A DNA stretch of 64,000 bases. Origin: Mesocentrotus franciscanus (lineage: Eukaryota > Echinodermata > Echinoidea > Camarodonta > Strongylocentrotidae). This document shows positions 1-14,700 of this stretch, one piece after another. The stretch is from the NCBI GenBank assembly GCA_037976565.1, contig CP137666.1:5870060-5934059 (forward strand). Direction: 5' to 3'. Below the pieces are notes generated by a model, which was given only the letters and a program-made list of their open reading frames with translations, did no database searches and was not told the DNA's origin. Position 1 is the first letter of the stretch. The number at the start of each line of letters is the position of its first letter. The position numbers were made by a program, and so were the translations under genes.

Positions 1-3000
1 AAGTATCCCAAATATTGGCTCTGAAAGAAAAAAATAATAATAAAAATGAAGGAAAAAAATGATTGTAAAACAAAAGTATGATCAATTCAATCAAAGATTA
101 AATCAAGGGACCAATTCAATCAATTTGTAGCAAATGCTAAAGATTACTTTAATCATAATGGAAATTACTGATTATGGGTTGGAAACGATTGGGGATTGTT
201 CTTACAAAGGAAATCATGAAAGGGAATGTCCAAATGAGGGGAAGGGTAAAATTATTCGCATGGAATTTGGCATATATGTACTCTCTGCAAATAGAATCAT
301 ATCTATGAAAAACTAGATTTGGACTAGCTATGGACTGTATATTGAAGAAGAAGAATATCTTTATTACTTCAATGAACACTTTGAAATAAATTCTGACCTG
401 CCCTTTTTCTTCTCCTATAAGCTCAATTTTGTTTAATGTAAACATATTACAGTGTACCTAAAATAAATTTACTAGATCGAACATTACTTTCAGAATGCAT
501 CTAAATTAGAGCTGCCAATTTTTGCAGTTAAGTGTGGTATTATTCCTCATGTAAAATGAGAAATTACTTACATTATTTTTTTCTCTCAATGTGACCACAC
601 ATGCAAGAAATATCCCCACATGTAACTCACATTGACAAAAACAAATTAATTCAGGAATTCAAAAGCTGTACATAGCAAGTCTGCTGTGATTAGCCATAAA
701 TTGATATATATTCCCTTTTAAAATGATAAGTACATTCCACATTCTTCTTGCATCAGACTTACAATGTATATTTGGCTGGATTGAAATGGATAGTGTAAAC
801 AGATCCAAAGAAGATCACTTAACTTGGCAATGTTACGATGAGACAGTACCTATTACAGACATGTATATTTGTATATTTGTACACATTCCTTGAATCATAG
901 GCACAAATATAATGTGCAATATGATATCTATATAGGGGAGCCTAGGAAGGCCGAGATTAAGATAAGCCATTGTTTAATCCCATCCGTCACACCCCTGCAG
1001 CTCCCCCTATTCATATCTTTAAAATGAGAACAACCATGTGCATGTAGTTATCATTGTACATAGAAAAAGGACAAAGTCAATTCGGTATGTGACCTAAATA
1101 AATAATTTAATTCATGCCTCAGTTACCTTCTCAATGATCTGATTAATAAAAGATCATCCATTCTTGTAATTGTTTGATATTGGTTGTAATTTTCATTTTT
1201 TCTTCTTCCATTTTTGACAGTATTTTGATATCCATTAATAGCTGAATAACCTCACTAACGTTCATTGCAGGATAATGTGCGAATCTTTTACAACATATAA
1301 CATCCTTGAACTTCCTGTTTTACGGCAATTAACCTCATAATTAATTAATATCATTTTCAAATAACCATCTTCATGTATATCAAGGCAGTAACCACCACTC
1401 TATCCTTTGCCAGTAATAACCCATGCCTATAAAACTAGATGTGCATTAATCATGCTATCCTAGCTATGAATACACATGTATAGCTGAAGGAGGAGGATGT
1501 CATGCACATAGTCATCACCAAATTTGTCAATTGTACATGTACATATTATACTTTTTTTCAACCTTTTCAGCAAATCTTAAAGCTAATCTTGAAGTCTGGT
1601 ATGGGAATCGTATTTTGAGAGAAAATTGCTATGATTTATTCTGGATTGTCTATCCTGCAGTAGATTGGTTGTTTGAACCAGTGAAATAAAAACAAACGCC
1701 CAAAAACTTACTTGGCATCATCTTCGATAAAAACCACAACTCCCATTTGCACAGTGACCTGTGTTAAGCACATGGTGTCGAGCCTACCTACCCGGATTTC
1801 CTTATCTTTCTACATGTATGCTCATTTCTCAGCCACTATACATTTTCTACCAAAATTGTTTAATACATGTCATTTATTTGTAATCTTGAACAGTCAGTGT
1901 AAGTTTCATTGGATTCTGAGAGAATAATTTTTAAAATCTGGGAAACTAGTGTGCTTTGGGTATTTTTTTTCTTTCTTGTAAGATAATTTGGAGGCAGTCC
2001 CCCTCACCCCTCACTTTTATTGAAAATGTCTGGCAGTGCTGATTAGATATTAGCTGCATAATACTTACAGTGTATCCTCACTTTCACTTTCTTCTGTCTT
2101 TCTCAAACTGATGACACTACCTTGAATACCTTCAGACTTTCACCACTTTTTTTGTTTAGAGGGGGGAGGGGGAGGAGGGGGGATAAATGAGACTTGCAAG
2201 CTAAGTGTTTCTGGTCATGCAGTGTGTGACAGAAAACACACAAGTAAACTGACATGCAAGGAACAAAAGCAAGATTTGATAAAAGCTGCGGTTCACAAGG
2301 AAATAAGTCAATTTCCATTCCATATCGAGGGAAGTACAATAGAGCAGCTGTAGCTCTACCAACACAAATTTTGACAGCCTGGCTGAATAAGACATACCAC
2401 TTATCTATAAATAATTCAATTTCCATCAAGCACAAAAATAATGCCCAATTATCTCAGAGGCACAAAGATAGATTTTTATCCCTTCTCATTCTTCTTTTTA
2501 GGTCATGAACAAAAAGTCAGACAGTAATCAGATAATTGAAAGGACTTTTCTGGGCCAATAACGTTTGAGTTTTGATTGTGAGGTCTGATGAAACACATTC
2601 AAGTTTTGTGAAACACATTCAAGTTTTATGAAACACATTCAAGTTTTATGAAACACATTCAAGTTTTATGAAACACATTCAAGTTTTATGAAACACATTC
2701 AAGTTTTATGAAACACATTCAAGTTTTATGAAACACATTCAAGTTTTATGAAACACATTCAAGTTTTATGAAACACATTCAAGTTTTGAAGTAAGCTTCA
2801 GAACTTACAGAGCAACAAATTCATCTACATCATGAACGTTCATATGTATTAGTGATACATATGCTTGAGAGTTTAAGTTTAACTCTCAAACAAATTTGTT
2901 TCCATCGTTATTTAATGTAAATAACAAATTAATCTTAATAGACCATCCATCTAATTTATAGATGAGGTATACCCCAAGTATTTTTGTGTTCATGAATACA

Positions 3001-3538
3001 AGCAAATCAGATACAGACTTACAGTCCTGCAAGAAATCGTACTTTCATTTGATTCCAAAGATTCCACAAAGAATCAAGTTATAGGCAGGCTTGCTTTGAA
3101 CTTGTAACACATTTAACCCGACTATGGCATTGGCAAGAAAGTCTCAAACAAAAAGGGAAGTTGAGCCTGCCAAGTGGGAAGTTTCAACATTTCATTATTT
3201 TAAATAAATCTATATCTCTATCTGCCATGGAGACAGTGGAAAGCTGATCTACCTATTTTAAAAGAGCTTACATGGGGAACTAGATTTTATCAACCCTTGT
3301 TCTCATATGACATCATAAACTGCCTCAAAAACTCAAATCCATTTTTGTGTAATATTAAACTACATGTACTCACAACCGACAAAGGGACCACTGAACCTAC
3401 TAGCTTATTTTAATGTCATAAGGTATTGATTTTTGATTGACAATGCTTTTAATACATGTATGTCATTTTATTTGGTTGCGGCAGATTTTGGGGACAGTTT
3501 TACCCCATTATGTGTGAACACAGCTTTAAAATTCATAC
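1..3538. other. Left flank: intron or downstream part of the RalBP1-like gene
   Basis: No exon with recognisable coding similarity was found on either strand. The RalBP1-like gene should continue here or beyond the left edge, because its last visible exon (3539-3840) ends in a splice donor just before the expected RhoGAP domain. I found nothing resembling a RhoGAP exon in this stretch. The only clear structure is the exact tandem array at 2588-2787. The remainder is AT-rich sequence without strong repeats. Confidence 0.5.
2588..2787. repeat. Minisatellite, ten copies of a 20-bp unit
   Basis: The unit ATGAAACACATTCAAGTTTT is repeated ten times head to tail over exactly 200 bp. Only the second unit departs at one position (GTG for ATG). 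There are no spacers, so it is not a CRISPR-like array. The near identity of the copies suggests recent expansion or ongoing homogenisation. Confidence 0.97.
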
Positions 3539-6500
3539 CTGGTTTCACATAGGGCATATCAATGGTGTGAGCTTTCTTTTTGAGCTTTTCCCTCTCTTTG
3601 CTTTTACTCCTCTTCTTTTCCTCACTGCTTGCTTTGACCTTCTTCTCCTCTGCGCTTGCTTTAATCTTCTTCTCTTCACCGCTACTCTTCATCTTCTTCT
3701 CCTCCTTTGCTTTGTCCTTGCTTGGTCTTCGCTCATCTGTCTTTCCATCTTTCTCATCTCCCTTCACTTTATCCTTTGGTTTGGTTTTGGCAGAAGGAGC
3801 AAGCGATTTCTGAACAGACTGCCTCTCTTCTTTCCTTTCCCTCTGAAATGAAGAAAGTTCATAACATACTCCATTAAAAACACGACAGAACATTTCACAA
3901 TGTTTCTCTTTACTTTTGCTTTCCTTGGACTATAAGCAAAAGAACATTCAATTACAATATTAGATAATAGATATAAACTATAACTCTATGAGTCTATTAA
4001 AACAGGAAGTAGAGAAAGAGATATATATACTTAATATAGAAAAAGGAAACAAAAAGTGTGAGGACCCTTAAATAGCATTGTAGTAACGTTAAAAAAACAG
4101 GCAATATCATGTGCAGGTAATGGAAGTATGAGAAAATATTAGGCAATGATCACATGATACAATAATAATATTTTATATTAATCTAGTTAACTAGTACTCT
4201 ACTGAGGGGTAATTCTGTGCAATATGTCCCATACGACATATGAGATTTATCCATTTATTTCAAGCAGATATTAAAATCTCTTGATATGACCATCGACTTC
4301 TGGTTCTTTATAGGTTCATTAACATTATTATCTATATGAGGCTTCCAAGTGGTACAATAAATCAGTGTATTCAATATCTTTAGCGCAGTACCTGGATGAC
4401 TGACCAATATTGTTTTCGTATTGCTCAGTCATCCGGGAACTTCAACTATCGATATCATATCGATATCACACGAAAACAAAGCCATATTTACCAAGGTAAG
4501 TCAAATTTTGTTATTTCGCTAGTCAGTCTAATATAGTTAATAATAATATTGTATGGCTTTGTTTTCGTGTGATACAAGAATATATTACTCTCGCTAAGAC
4601 AACATTAGACTTGTCTTCGACTCGTCCAATATTGTCATAGCTCGAGCAATATATTCTTGTATCACACTCAAAGCCATCCAATATTATATAATTATTCAAA
4701 GGCCAAATCAAGAACTTTTCCATTTTTACATGAAATAAAAGGAATAAGCCACATGTCGTATGGGACAAATTGCATTGAATCGCCGTAAAAAAAGACAAAT
4801 AAAATTTTTTTTGTGTGTGTGGTTTTTTTTAATTTTTTTTTTTACCTTTCATCATCTTCTTCTGAGAAGCTCTCAGCTGCCTCAAATGACTTGTAGCCTT
4901 TCTCTTTCTTCTTCTTCTCAGCATCTTTCTTCTCCTTCTTGAGCTTGAAAGGATCCTTCTCTCCAAAGGAGTCAGAATCTGAGAGAAAAATATAAAAAAC
5001 AGATTATTACATATATTTTAACTATTGATATTCTTTTTCATAAAACATTAAGATATATTACACATATACAGTAGGCTTACGGTTGCACCATGTGAGAGAG
5101 CAACCGTATGCCTACTGTATACATGTATCTACATCACCATGCAAGCTGATACTTATAATTAGCATATATTATACATGTCTTTACAATTTTTGTAATTAAT
5201 CTCCACAAGAGCTTTCTAGAATCATAGTAAAATTTAAGGAGTACTAAAATAAAGTTGAAAAAAAAAATCAAAAATAACAGTGCATACTGATAATAAAGTT
5301 TTTGTTTAAACCAGTCAAGAAAATTATGAATTAAAGAGTCAATTTAATAGTCCTTTTGTTGAAACAATCTTTTTTCTTAGGAGAGGAATAACAGCATCAA
5401 TTCAATTAATTGCTTCCAAATTCCAGTTTCTGAAATGTAGAAAAATATTCAAATAAAATGGGAAAGTGGGAAGGGGTACTTAGGAATCAATTGCTATTTA
5501 CAGTTCAAAACTTCAAAAATGTATGATTCAACTGTATCATTCATAATTTTACATGTACATGTATGTCCCATGATATAAGTTTCAAAGAGATATAGATTGT
5601 ATTTTCATGTTTCTTTTCATAACAGATCATTTCATAATTTACTCAAATGATGATTTTATTTCTCATGCAAAACATAATACAATGAATACGTATCGAAAAT
5701 AATATCGCTAGTGATATTCGTTTGTCTCGCAATGTGGTCAATAAGGAATCTAAAAGATCTCGACGTTTCGTGCGCCGCTTCAACACTTCGTCAGGTGATA
5801 AAAACTAATGTAAGCAAGGGTGTTTTATACTCTACGGGAGGACCGGCGCGACGGTCCATAATTTGATCCATAATCGGAACATTAACGCACAAGGCCTATT
5901 GGCCAACGCACACGGTGCTCGACCAATCAGCAGGCCGCTGGTTCGGCTAATTATGCAAATAGCCTAATGGTCGACGCACATGGTGCTCGACCAATCAGCA
6001 GGACGCTGGTTCGGCTCGCCTGCTGGGCGAAGCAATAGCGAGCTCAACCAATCAACGGGCCGCTGGATCGGCCCGTCTGCTGATTGGAATCGACCGGTGT
6101 TGGCCGGCTGGACGGGAGTGTCATGGCGGCATATCGTACGCATCCAAAATTCGGGGATATCGATCCCGTTGTCTCTGTTGAAATTATTGGGATTGAGACG
6201 GATATTGATAAGCTTCTTTTATCCTCCGTGTGTACCAATGCCGTTCCTGGGAAAGGCACTGAACCCCGTCCCAGTCTGGTTGATGCTGGTTATCCCAAGC
6301 ATGTTCGGCTACGGCTGAGTTGTCAGTTCGGCGGAGCCTGACGTCCCTCTTATGCTCAGTGATTCTTTCTTTTATCGGACGGGCAGTTTCACCGATATAG
6401 GATCTATCACATCCTTTGCAAGGGATGTTATACACAATGCCGTCTCGTCTATGTGGAGGAATTGGATCCTTTGGGCGTGTAAGTTGTTGACGTAGGGTGG

Positions 6501-9500
6501 TATCTGATCTGAAAACCGTTCGAATAACATGGCTCTCTAGGCGGCGCTTGAGTCACCATCAATGTACGGCAAGACCGTAAATGTCTTGTATACCTTTTGC
6601 AATTAGGCTATTTGCATAATTAGCCGAACCAGCGGCCTGCTGATTGGTCGAGCACCGTGTGCGTCGGCCAATAGGCCTTGTGCATTATTGTTCCGATTAT
6701 CGATCGAATTATGGACTGTCGCGCCGGTCCTCCCGTAGAGTATAAAACACCCTTGCTTACATTAGTTTTTATCACCTGACGAAGTGTTGCAGCAGCGCAC
6801 GAAACGTCGAGATCTTTTAGATTCCTTATTGACCACATTGCGAGACCAACGAATATCACTAGCGATATTATTTTCGATACTACATCTGCAATGAGTAATA
6901 TATTTAGCATTAATGAATACGTACATATTACAAAAAATATACAATGAAACGACAAATATAATAGAAATAGCACGAGAAAGGAGGAACTAACTAGAAGCAG
7001 AGCTTGTTGAAGTGTTAGTTCCTCAGATGCTGTTTTACAATATATCTTGAACAAAGTATACTTAGAAAATCAATAAATGAAACAAATATGTACAGGTGTA
7101 GCAAAGAAATTATGAATTTAGGGGGGAAAATAAAGAATAATTGATTAAACCTGTGTTAATGAAAAAAGGTTGTTTTCACAGCATTAAAAAATAAAAAGTA
7201 CATGAAAATTTTGCAATTTCTATTTACACACTGTCTGGTGTTTGTTATGTCCAATGTGTCATCTACAATGATAAATGTATGTGAACACTTAAAAGTACAA
7301 ATGTTCAAGAAATTTACAGTGTGCAAAAGTACAGTGTACAACAAAATGGGTGATGAAAACAATTATAACTGCTGATTTTATTACATATAAATCCAACCTT
7401 CAACTCATAGTACAGGATGAAATTACCATGAATAGATAATGTTCATACAGTACACAGTGTCTACTTTTAATATGCAATTTATACACCATTTATGTAGGAC
7501 AATACTATCGTTAAGCAATTTTCCCACACGGTTCATAGTAATAATGAACAAAACAGAAGATTATCAATTGCAGGAAATGACCGCTGTGAGACAAAGTTCA
7601 CAATCTAGACAAGAGTAAAATGATGTCATGCAACATTGTACAATCAAATCATGTGAACATGTATATGTTTAGATGTGGGTGGCAACTGGCAAGGGCGACA
7701 AATTTGCACTAGTTTCATTACATGATTTGTAACAGTATGACATCATGTTTACATGATAATGCAAAGATCATGTCAAAATGCCTTTAGGATGGATAAACAT
7801 TACTTTGCCCCTAATCACAATTCAGCAATTGGAAAAAACTCATACTAAATCACTCTGTTAAAAAATTGTTGTTGTTCTTATTGTTGTTTTTTCTCCCCAG
7901 TGTTGTCTTTAAAAATTTTGTTAACAACTATATTGTAAGACTAGTCTACAATTATTTTTACCAGTAACTCTTTGACAAAATTTATATGTCTACATGTACA
8001 TGTACATTCATTGACCAATAACTGCTTTCATGAACAATGGTTATTTCATATACGTTGGTCAACAGATGCATTTTTCTTCATAGAGTGTGCTGGAAATGCA
8101 AGTCTAGGATATGTAGACTGTTTCCCCTACCTTCCTGTCTCTGATTTGCGAGATGATGAGAGTGTACACAGCGTGAATGTTAATAGACTCAAGTCAATAC
8201 ATTTTCATTGAGAGGGGAAGGGGGTCCTTCTGAAGCCTGAAGGACAAGCTACATCAAGTGCAAATATATACAGCCAATAACTCTTCACCCCCTGCACAAG
8301 CCAATATACAGCAAGCTGTACAAAATATGCTCAAGCGACAATTGCTGTTTATTACCTCCACTAACCAAATTCCCACCTTACACCCTTCACCAATAACTAT
8401 ACCTAACTCTAATCCTAAAAGTAAACCTAAAACTCAATTGCCACCCTAAGTCCTACTCCTAACCCTAAACCAATATATTACAGGAAATAAAGACCACAGC
8501 AATTACCAGAGAAAAAGTCAGATCACCATAGGCACATTTATACTGTCAAATACCTCATTTTGAAAAATCGCGATGTTTCGTGCACCCGTTTACACTTGTG
8601 CCGAAACATCACCGACTGAGCTGCTCAGCGATGTTTTGGCGTGTTTTGATTGGTAATGCACATGCGCGGTCTTCCCAATGCAAAATGCTTGATCCACACA
8701 CAGCGAGTCCAGCACAAACAGTCATGCATGTATAACGGTACATGTGACTACATGGAGTACATGTTACCGCACGTACCCCTATAGATGGGACTACATGTAC
8801 ATTTACGCTTCCGTGAATGTTTCGCCATGGGTTCGTTGATGACATCGCCTTCGATTTATTCCGAAACAACCATGGGACATAGAATTTATGAGAAGATATT
8901 TGGAAGAGAGCTTTGATATACTTTGATTTATCACGTACGAAAGTATCGATCTGGTGTAATGACGTAATATTTTCAGATAAAATAATACAAAAAGATTGCG
9001 CTTTATTTGGCTCAGTTTTCGTATACTAAAACAGGGTTTGACAACTATTTGCAATATTCATGAGTTAGAACAACTCTTCTTCTTCCATTTGATATACTTT
9101 GATTTATCACGTACGAAAGTATCGATCTGGTGTAATGACGTAATATTTTCAGATAAAATAATACAAAAAGATTGCGCTTTATTTGGCTCAGTTTTCGCAT
9201 ACTAAAACAGGGTTTGACAACTATTTGCAATATTTATGAGTTAGAACAACTCTTCTTCTTCCATTTGACATTTCAATCATTTCATTTGGTGGTTTCTAAA
9301 GCGAGATTTTACAGTTTAGCTGAGACTCTTTCGTAGCGGTTCAGCGTAAACAAGTTGTTTAATTTATGCAAATAAGGCTTCAAGGACGAAAGCTAGCCCC
9401 CGCTCCTAAAGTCACGTGACAAATCTCGCGATGTTTCAGCTGCGAGCGTTTATACTTGCCAAATACGCCAAAACACGCCAAAAGATCACACTTTGGTTTG

Positions 9501-11697
9501 GAATGTTTCGGGCTTGGCATTTTTGCCGGTAAAGCGTAGTTGCCTTGGTAACATCACTGAAACATCGCGGTCAGGCTCCGGTTGGCATTTTTTGGCGTGT
9601 TTGGATGACAGTGTAAATGCCTCTCATACCAAATCTTGAATCTTGCGATAGCACAACTGCTGTCACAGGATTGTCACCTACTCAGTTGCAAAGTCCTGAT
9701 TGTTTTCTTTCCATTTCTGACACCTCATTAAGCAGACTGGCTGTAGGGATAATACAATGTCAATGCTACACCATCTAAAGTTATGTTCACTTGGGACCAG
9801 CATATTTTTAAAGAGTTATAAACAACGATCCAATAACCATGACAAGGGTTCACTGAGAACCACAAGTATTCAAATTTTTCAACTACACACCAGGTAAGCA
9901 GTCATTTTAAGTATACGCTAGGGTAACCTCAAAATCAATCGCGCACACAACTTCGAGTGAGGACCCCCTGCTGCTCGTAGATATCTGAGCTAACATTAAG
10001 GTTGTTCATGGTTTGTAATTTCAATTAAACTTAAAGTTTTGTAAAGAGAGCATCAGCGAAGTCCCTAACTACAAGATAACTTCAAAGTTTAAAACCACGA
10101 CCTAAGCTTAAATTTAACAAACTCTCGTAGTCTCGAGTGAACCTAACTAAAGAAAGGCCCCTAAAACTCGGAAGATTAAAGTCAGTTCTCCCTCTAAGGA
10201 CTAGAGCTTGTTTGGCTTTGATCAGGTTCACATGTCACAAGATGTTTGTAGGAAGAGGGTAATTATCAAGTAGTAATTGACTATAGGAACCGATTTTGGG
10301 GTAAAGGGGGGCAGGGGTACTAGCACAGGACATTAAAAAAATGGGTCAGTGGTTACGACAGGGCAGAACATTTCCAAATATGTAGTGTAAAGTTTGGCCT
10401 TTTAGTAACCTACATTACATGTACAGGTATATGTTTAAGAAAATACATGGCACAGGCGTTTTTTTAAACTGACGAATCCGTCATATACAGTACATGCACA
10501 TGTACATGTCAATGTACTATGGATCCGTCTGTTCATGATATTGATGACAATGTATGTATCTGTATAAAAATAGAACTTGTTCAGATAAAAACTTACACAT
10601 TTTCTTCTAAATGAGAAACCATGATGTAACTCAAAATGGGTCAACATAATTGTAATTTATAAAAAATATACTTGCCATGTGTCGGTACATCTAAACAGTA
10701 AAATATACGGTATACCCTATTGTATTTATTGACTCAAAAGAATATAGGCCTATAGAAAGGCAAAACAGTTATTTTTTCTTTCTTTGTTTAATTTCTGCTT
10801 ATTGTCAGCAGTATGGAAATAAACCAGCAAAAAGTGTAATCCTGAAAGTTTGAAAAAAGTGAAAGCATAGTTGTTTCTTAATCGTTTTGTTTCTCTGGTG
10901 TATTTGTCTGATTCATCGTTTGTTTGCTGGAGGTTATCTTTCTCCTTTTTGTGAGGGGGATAGAGAGAAAGAAAAAGAAAAATCTAATTCCATAATCTAA
11001 AGTAAATACTAAATAACTTTTTTTATCCAGTGCACATGAAAACATGCTCTAAAAATTATATCTGTTCATGAGGTAGACTCACATACATGTACTGTACATC
11101 ATCCCTACAGCTGTGTACATGTATGATACTGCTTTTGCCAAAAAGTTGCAGGTACATGTGATACTCCCAGGGACTTTGTTATTCTAACGGCCTAATATTA
11201 TACAACTTTGGCAAGCTGCTAGTAGTAGCAAATGAATTATTGGCTTCTTTTGAGGTCTGAAAAACAAAATTTAATTTCCTTGTTGGCCTCGGGGACAGTT
11301 GTACAGATATGGCATTTTACAGATGATAATTAGATCATTGTGTGAGAAAACAATGCATTTCTGTATTCATGCATTGTAACATAATTTGGTTTAAATGGAA
11401 AATCTCAAATCAGATGTAAATTTTTCAAACAAGATACCTTAAAAAATGTATTTCACGATGCATCATTTGCACACAATGTCTGAAGTATTCTTTGTAATAC
11501 TTTTTACAATATACAGTTTACAACTAAATTATTCATACCCTTAACAAGTTTTGTAATTTTGTAAGTATGTGAAAATTGATTTGACCTGATTTATGTTTCT
11601 CGAGAATGTGACATATTAAAGCTTACAGTACATCTAAAAGTATTCAACAATGGCTCTAATTCAACCAGTCCACCTTTCATTTTTGAGTTACGAAAAT

Positions 11698-11734
<37 letters not shown>

Positions 11735-14700
11735 ACGCACACGCACACGCTTGTCAAAAAAAAAAAAATCAAATTTACAAGGGGTATGGATAATAAGTTC
11801 TTACCGGGTAACTGTAATTCATGAACAATAGGTTTATTCAATACATTGTAGAAAAGTGGGTCATAAAACAGAGCATGCAACATCAGACTTTACATGAGAC
11901 ATTTACATTGTCCTTTTTCCCCACCTAGAACATACATCACCATTACCACAGGCTTATTCAATATGATTAAACAGTGGAACACAAAAAAAAATGAAACATT
12001 GCATATGGCATATAGAAGCCAATTTTAGCACTTTCCCGTATTTAAAATATTGAACTGATGCAGTGTTCTCTCTATCATATTTCTTTGAATATCAAGTAAA
12101 CAATCAGCAATGTTGAAGCAGTGATATCAAATATCATAAAAACAATTTATTTTAAAGGTTAAACCCAATCTGTAATAAATAAGCACAGACATTGATTGAT
12201 AATTTTTTTCTGAAGGGGGGTAGACATGGACCTAGGGTGAACGGTTAACTGTGAACCCCTCACCTCACCAACCACACCCCCCTATAATGTCAGAGGTCTG
12301 GAGAAAGAGCAAATATTTAAGCCCTGTACAGTTATTTGAACCCATTTGCATGAGTATCTCACATCGATACCAAGATTCAAATTTTTCCTTGAATTGGTCA
12401 AGTGAGCCATGCCACGCCATTAGATCTGGAGTTCTTGACACAAATGGAATGCATCAAGATCTCTGTGGGTGTGAGGGGTGATCAATGGCAAGATGGTGTA
12501 ATCCCAAACATGTCATATACAACTGTATCAGTAGACCAGGAAGGGGTGACCACAACTCCTCCAGAGACAAGCTACGCCCTGTCCACAAGCATAAAATCCC
12601 AAATTCCCAAGAGGGCAATTCTGTGCAATGAGTCCCTTTAATACAGGGGCATGTTTTTTTGTAAACATATGATATTTCATAGAAAATGAAGAATATCTTG
12701 ATATGACTATTAAATAATGTTGCTTCCTTGTATCAAGTGCTACCATTAGTCATAGTTATATTGAGAGATTCTCTTTTAAAATTCATGGATGAAATAAAGC
12801 ATGTATATCATGGTCCAACTCAAACCCACTGATTTCCAACACATGAATAAGGGGAGGCAAAAAAAGAAGATTTAATTTTAACCTATATTTTGACTGTTTT
12901 TGTTTATTGTCAATTCATTAAATCTTGGAACCAAAGTAGCTTAGATCATGTACATGTACATGTATATATTACATGTAAATTCAAACATATAAAGGATGAT
13001 TGAATTTACCTGGTGTACCTTTGAATACAAAACATTTACATGAAAGAAAAATGATTTTTATTTCTATTTTTTTAATGTCAAAATTTTGCAATAACACGTT
13101 TAGATATGAATAACTATAAATTGAAATCAAATTTAGAGAAACATAACATTTAATCAAAAACTTGTTCAAATAAAAGTTTTTAAAATCTCTGGTGATAAGA
13201 ATACATTAGAACAATGTTTGTCTGTCTATTGACAACTAGCCTACAAATGTTTATCATCAGAAATGCAATTTTATAAAATTCTCAAAACAGTATTCCTCTT
13301 TCACGAACTTACCCTTCTTCTTCAAAGACTTCTTAGCCTTAGGAGCCATTTGGTATCACAAACTGACGAAACCTCGACAGGATGAGTTCTTTTCTTTTTC
13401 AAATAAGAATTCCTTTCACACAACAAAAAAGTCAACTAGTTGTGAACAGAGTTTGACAAACTTTCTCCTCTAGTCGCTCACACATCCCCTGACACAGACT
13501 GAATAAGGGACTTCTGAGAGTAGTTTTTAAATATCAAACAGCCAGATATTCGATAGACAAAGATAGTCTAAGCCTGCAGACCTTAAATGTACAAGTGACA
13601 TATAAATAAACTGAGCATGCTCCCTTTTGGCTTGGTATGATGCCAGAGAGTGAATTAAATTGATAAACACTTGCACTGATGTAGAGAACGGACTGGTGTA
13701 TTATTAGACATTTCAATGTTTGTGCACTTGCATGAAACTTTTGCGGACTTCTTGAGGAGTTTACAAAAAGATTTACAAAAGTTAAATGCCATGACATTTT
13801 TATTCGGTTATACAGTAATATACAATGCATTGAATGCCACTACAATACTGTACACTGTACAAGAAAATCGACTCGTACTGATGCATGTATGGTATGTATA
13901 GATCTAGTGCACGATGACCGACGTACGCAAATGCACATCCGAATTCATGAAATTGTGTTTCAGAGACATCAAAAGGAATTATTTCTGATATTGTCACAAA
14001 ATTTGATTTAATAAATATATAATACCGGTACGTATATAATTATATATATATTTTTTCATGGCCATACATGTATATTCGTGAACATTTCATGCCTAGAAAA
14101 AGGCTGTCAGCTCTCATTTGCGAATGTTTTGTGCCGTGAAATAGGAAATTAGCTCCCATTTGCGAATGTTTTGTGCTGTGAAATAGGCCATTAGCTCCCA
14201 TTTGCGAATGTTTTGTGCCGTGAAATAGGCCATTAGCTCTCATTTGCGAATGTTTTGTGCCGTGAAATAGGCCATTAGCTCCCATTTGCGAATGTTTTGT
14301 GCTGTGATATAGGCCATCAGCACCAAATTGCGAATGTTTCGCAAAAGTTTTTGGTTTTACAGTAATTCACATCCTCAGCAAGCAGAGAAGTATCTGAATT
14401 TTAAAAACAGGTCTGCATACAAGAACTACACACAGCCAGTAGATTTGCCAGCACTCGTAAAGGAAGAGGGTAGTTAGTAATCTCTAAATGCTCAACTTCT
14501 GCGGGTGTTTGAGTCATGTGTGAACTGGGTATTGCTCATATGAGACCAAAAGTCTGAGGAAAGTACTTTAGATTTAAATAAATTTTAATAAATTTGACTT
14601 CACCCCCCCCCCTAACAGATATAGACATAGAGATATTACATAATAAATTCTAATTTACATTGAAAGATCAGTTTTTTAATTAATTTCTAGTAGTAGAATA

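Larger units (their letters stand above)
5691..6879 (-). mobile_element. Penelope-like element fragment with long inverted terminal repeats
   Basis: Two arms of about 280 bp (5691-5970 and 6604-6879) are near-perfect reverse complements, starting TATCGAAAATAATATCGCTA at the left and ending in its reverse complement at the right. Between them, on the minus strand, is a degenerate reading frame with a GIY-YIG endonuclease domain of the type found at the C-terminus of Penelope-like retroelements. No reverse transcriptase domain is present, so this is a truncated copy. Inverted or partial tandem arrangements of truncated copies are a known habit of this class. Each arm contains a hammerhead-like core. 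The inner arm sequence with GTGCTCGACCAATCAGCAGG is partly repeated near 5981-6010. The element sits in the RalBP1 intron between exon 4846-4978 and the alternative first exon. Confidence 0.85.

Noticed and set aside
2588..2787. CRISPR-like array
   Set aside because: The repeats are directly adjacent with no spacers, and the genome is eukaryotic.
3456..3851. 131-codon Leu/Phe-rich open frame on the plus strand
   Set aside because: It is the antisense of the Lys/Glu-rich RalBP1 exon 3540-3840, which has splice sites and matching phases.
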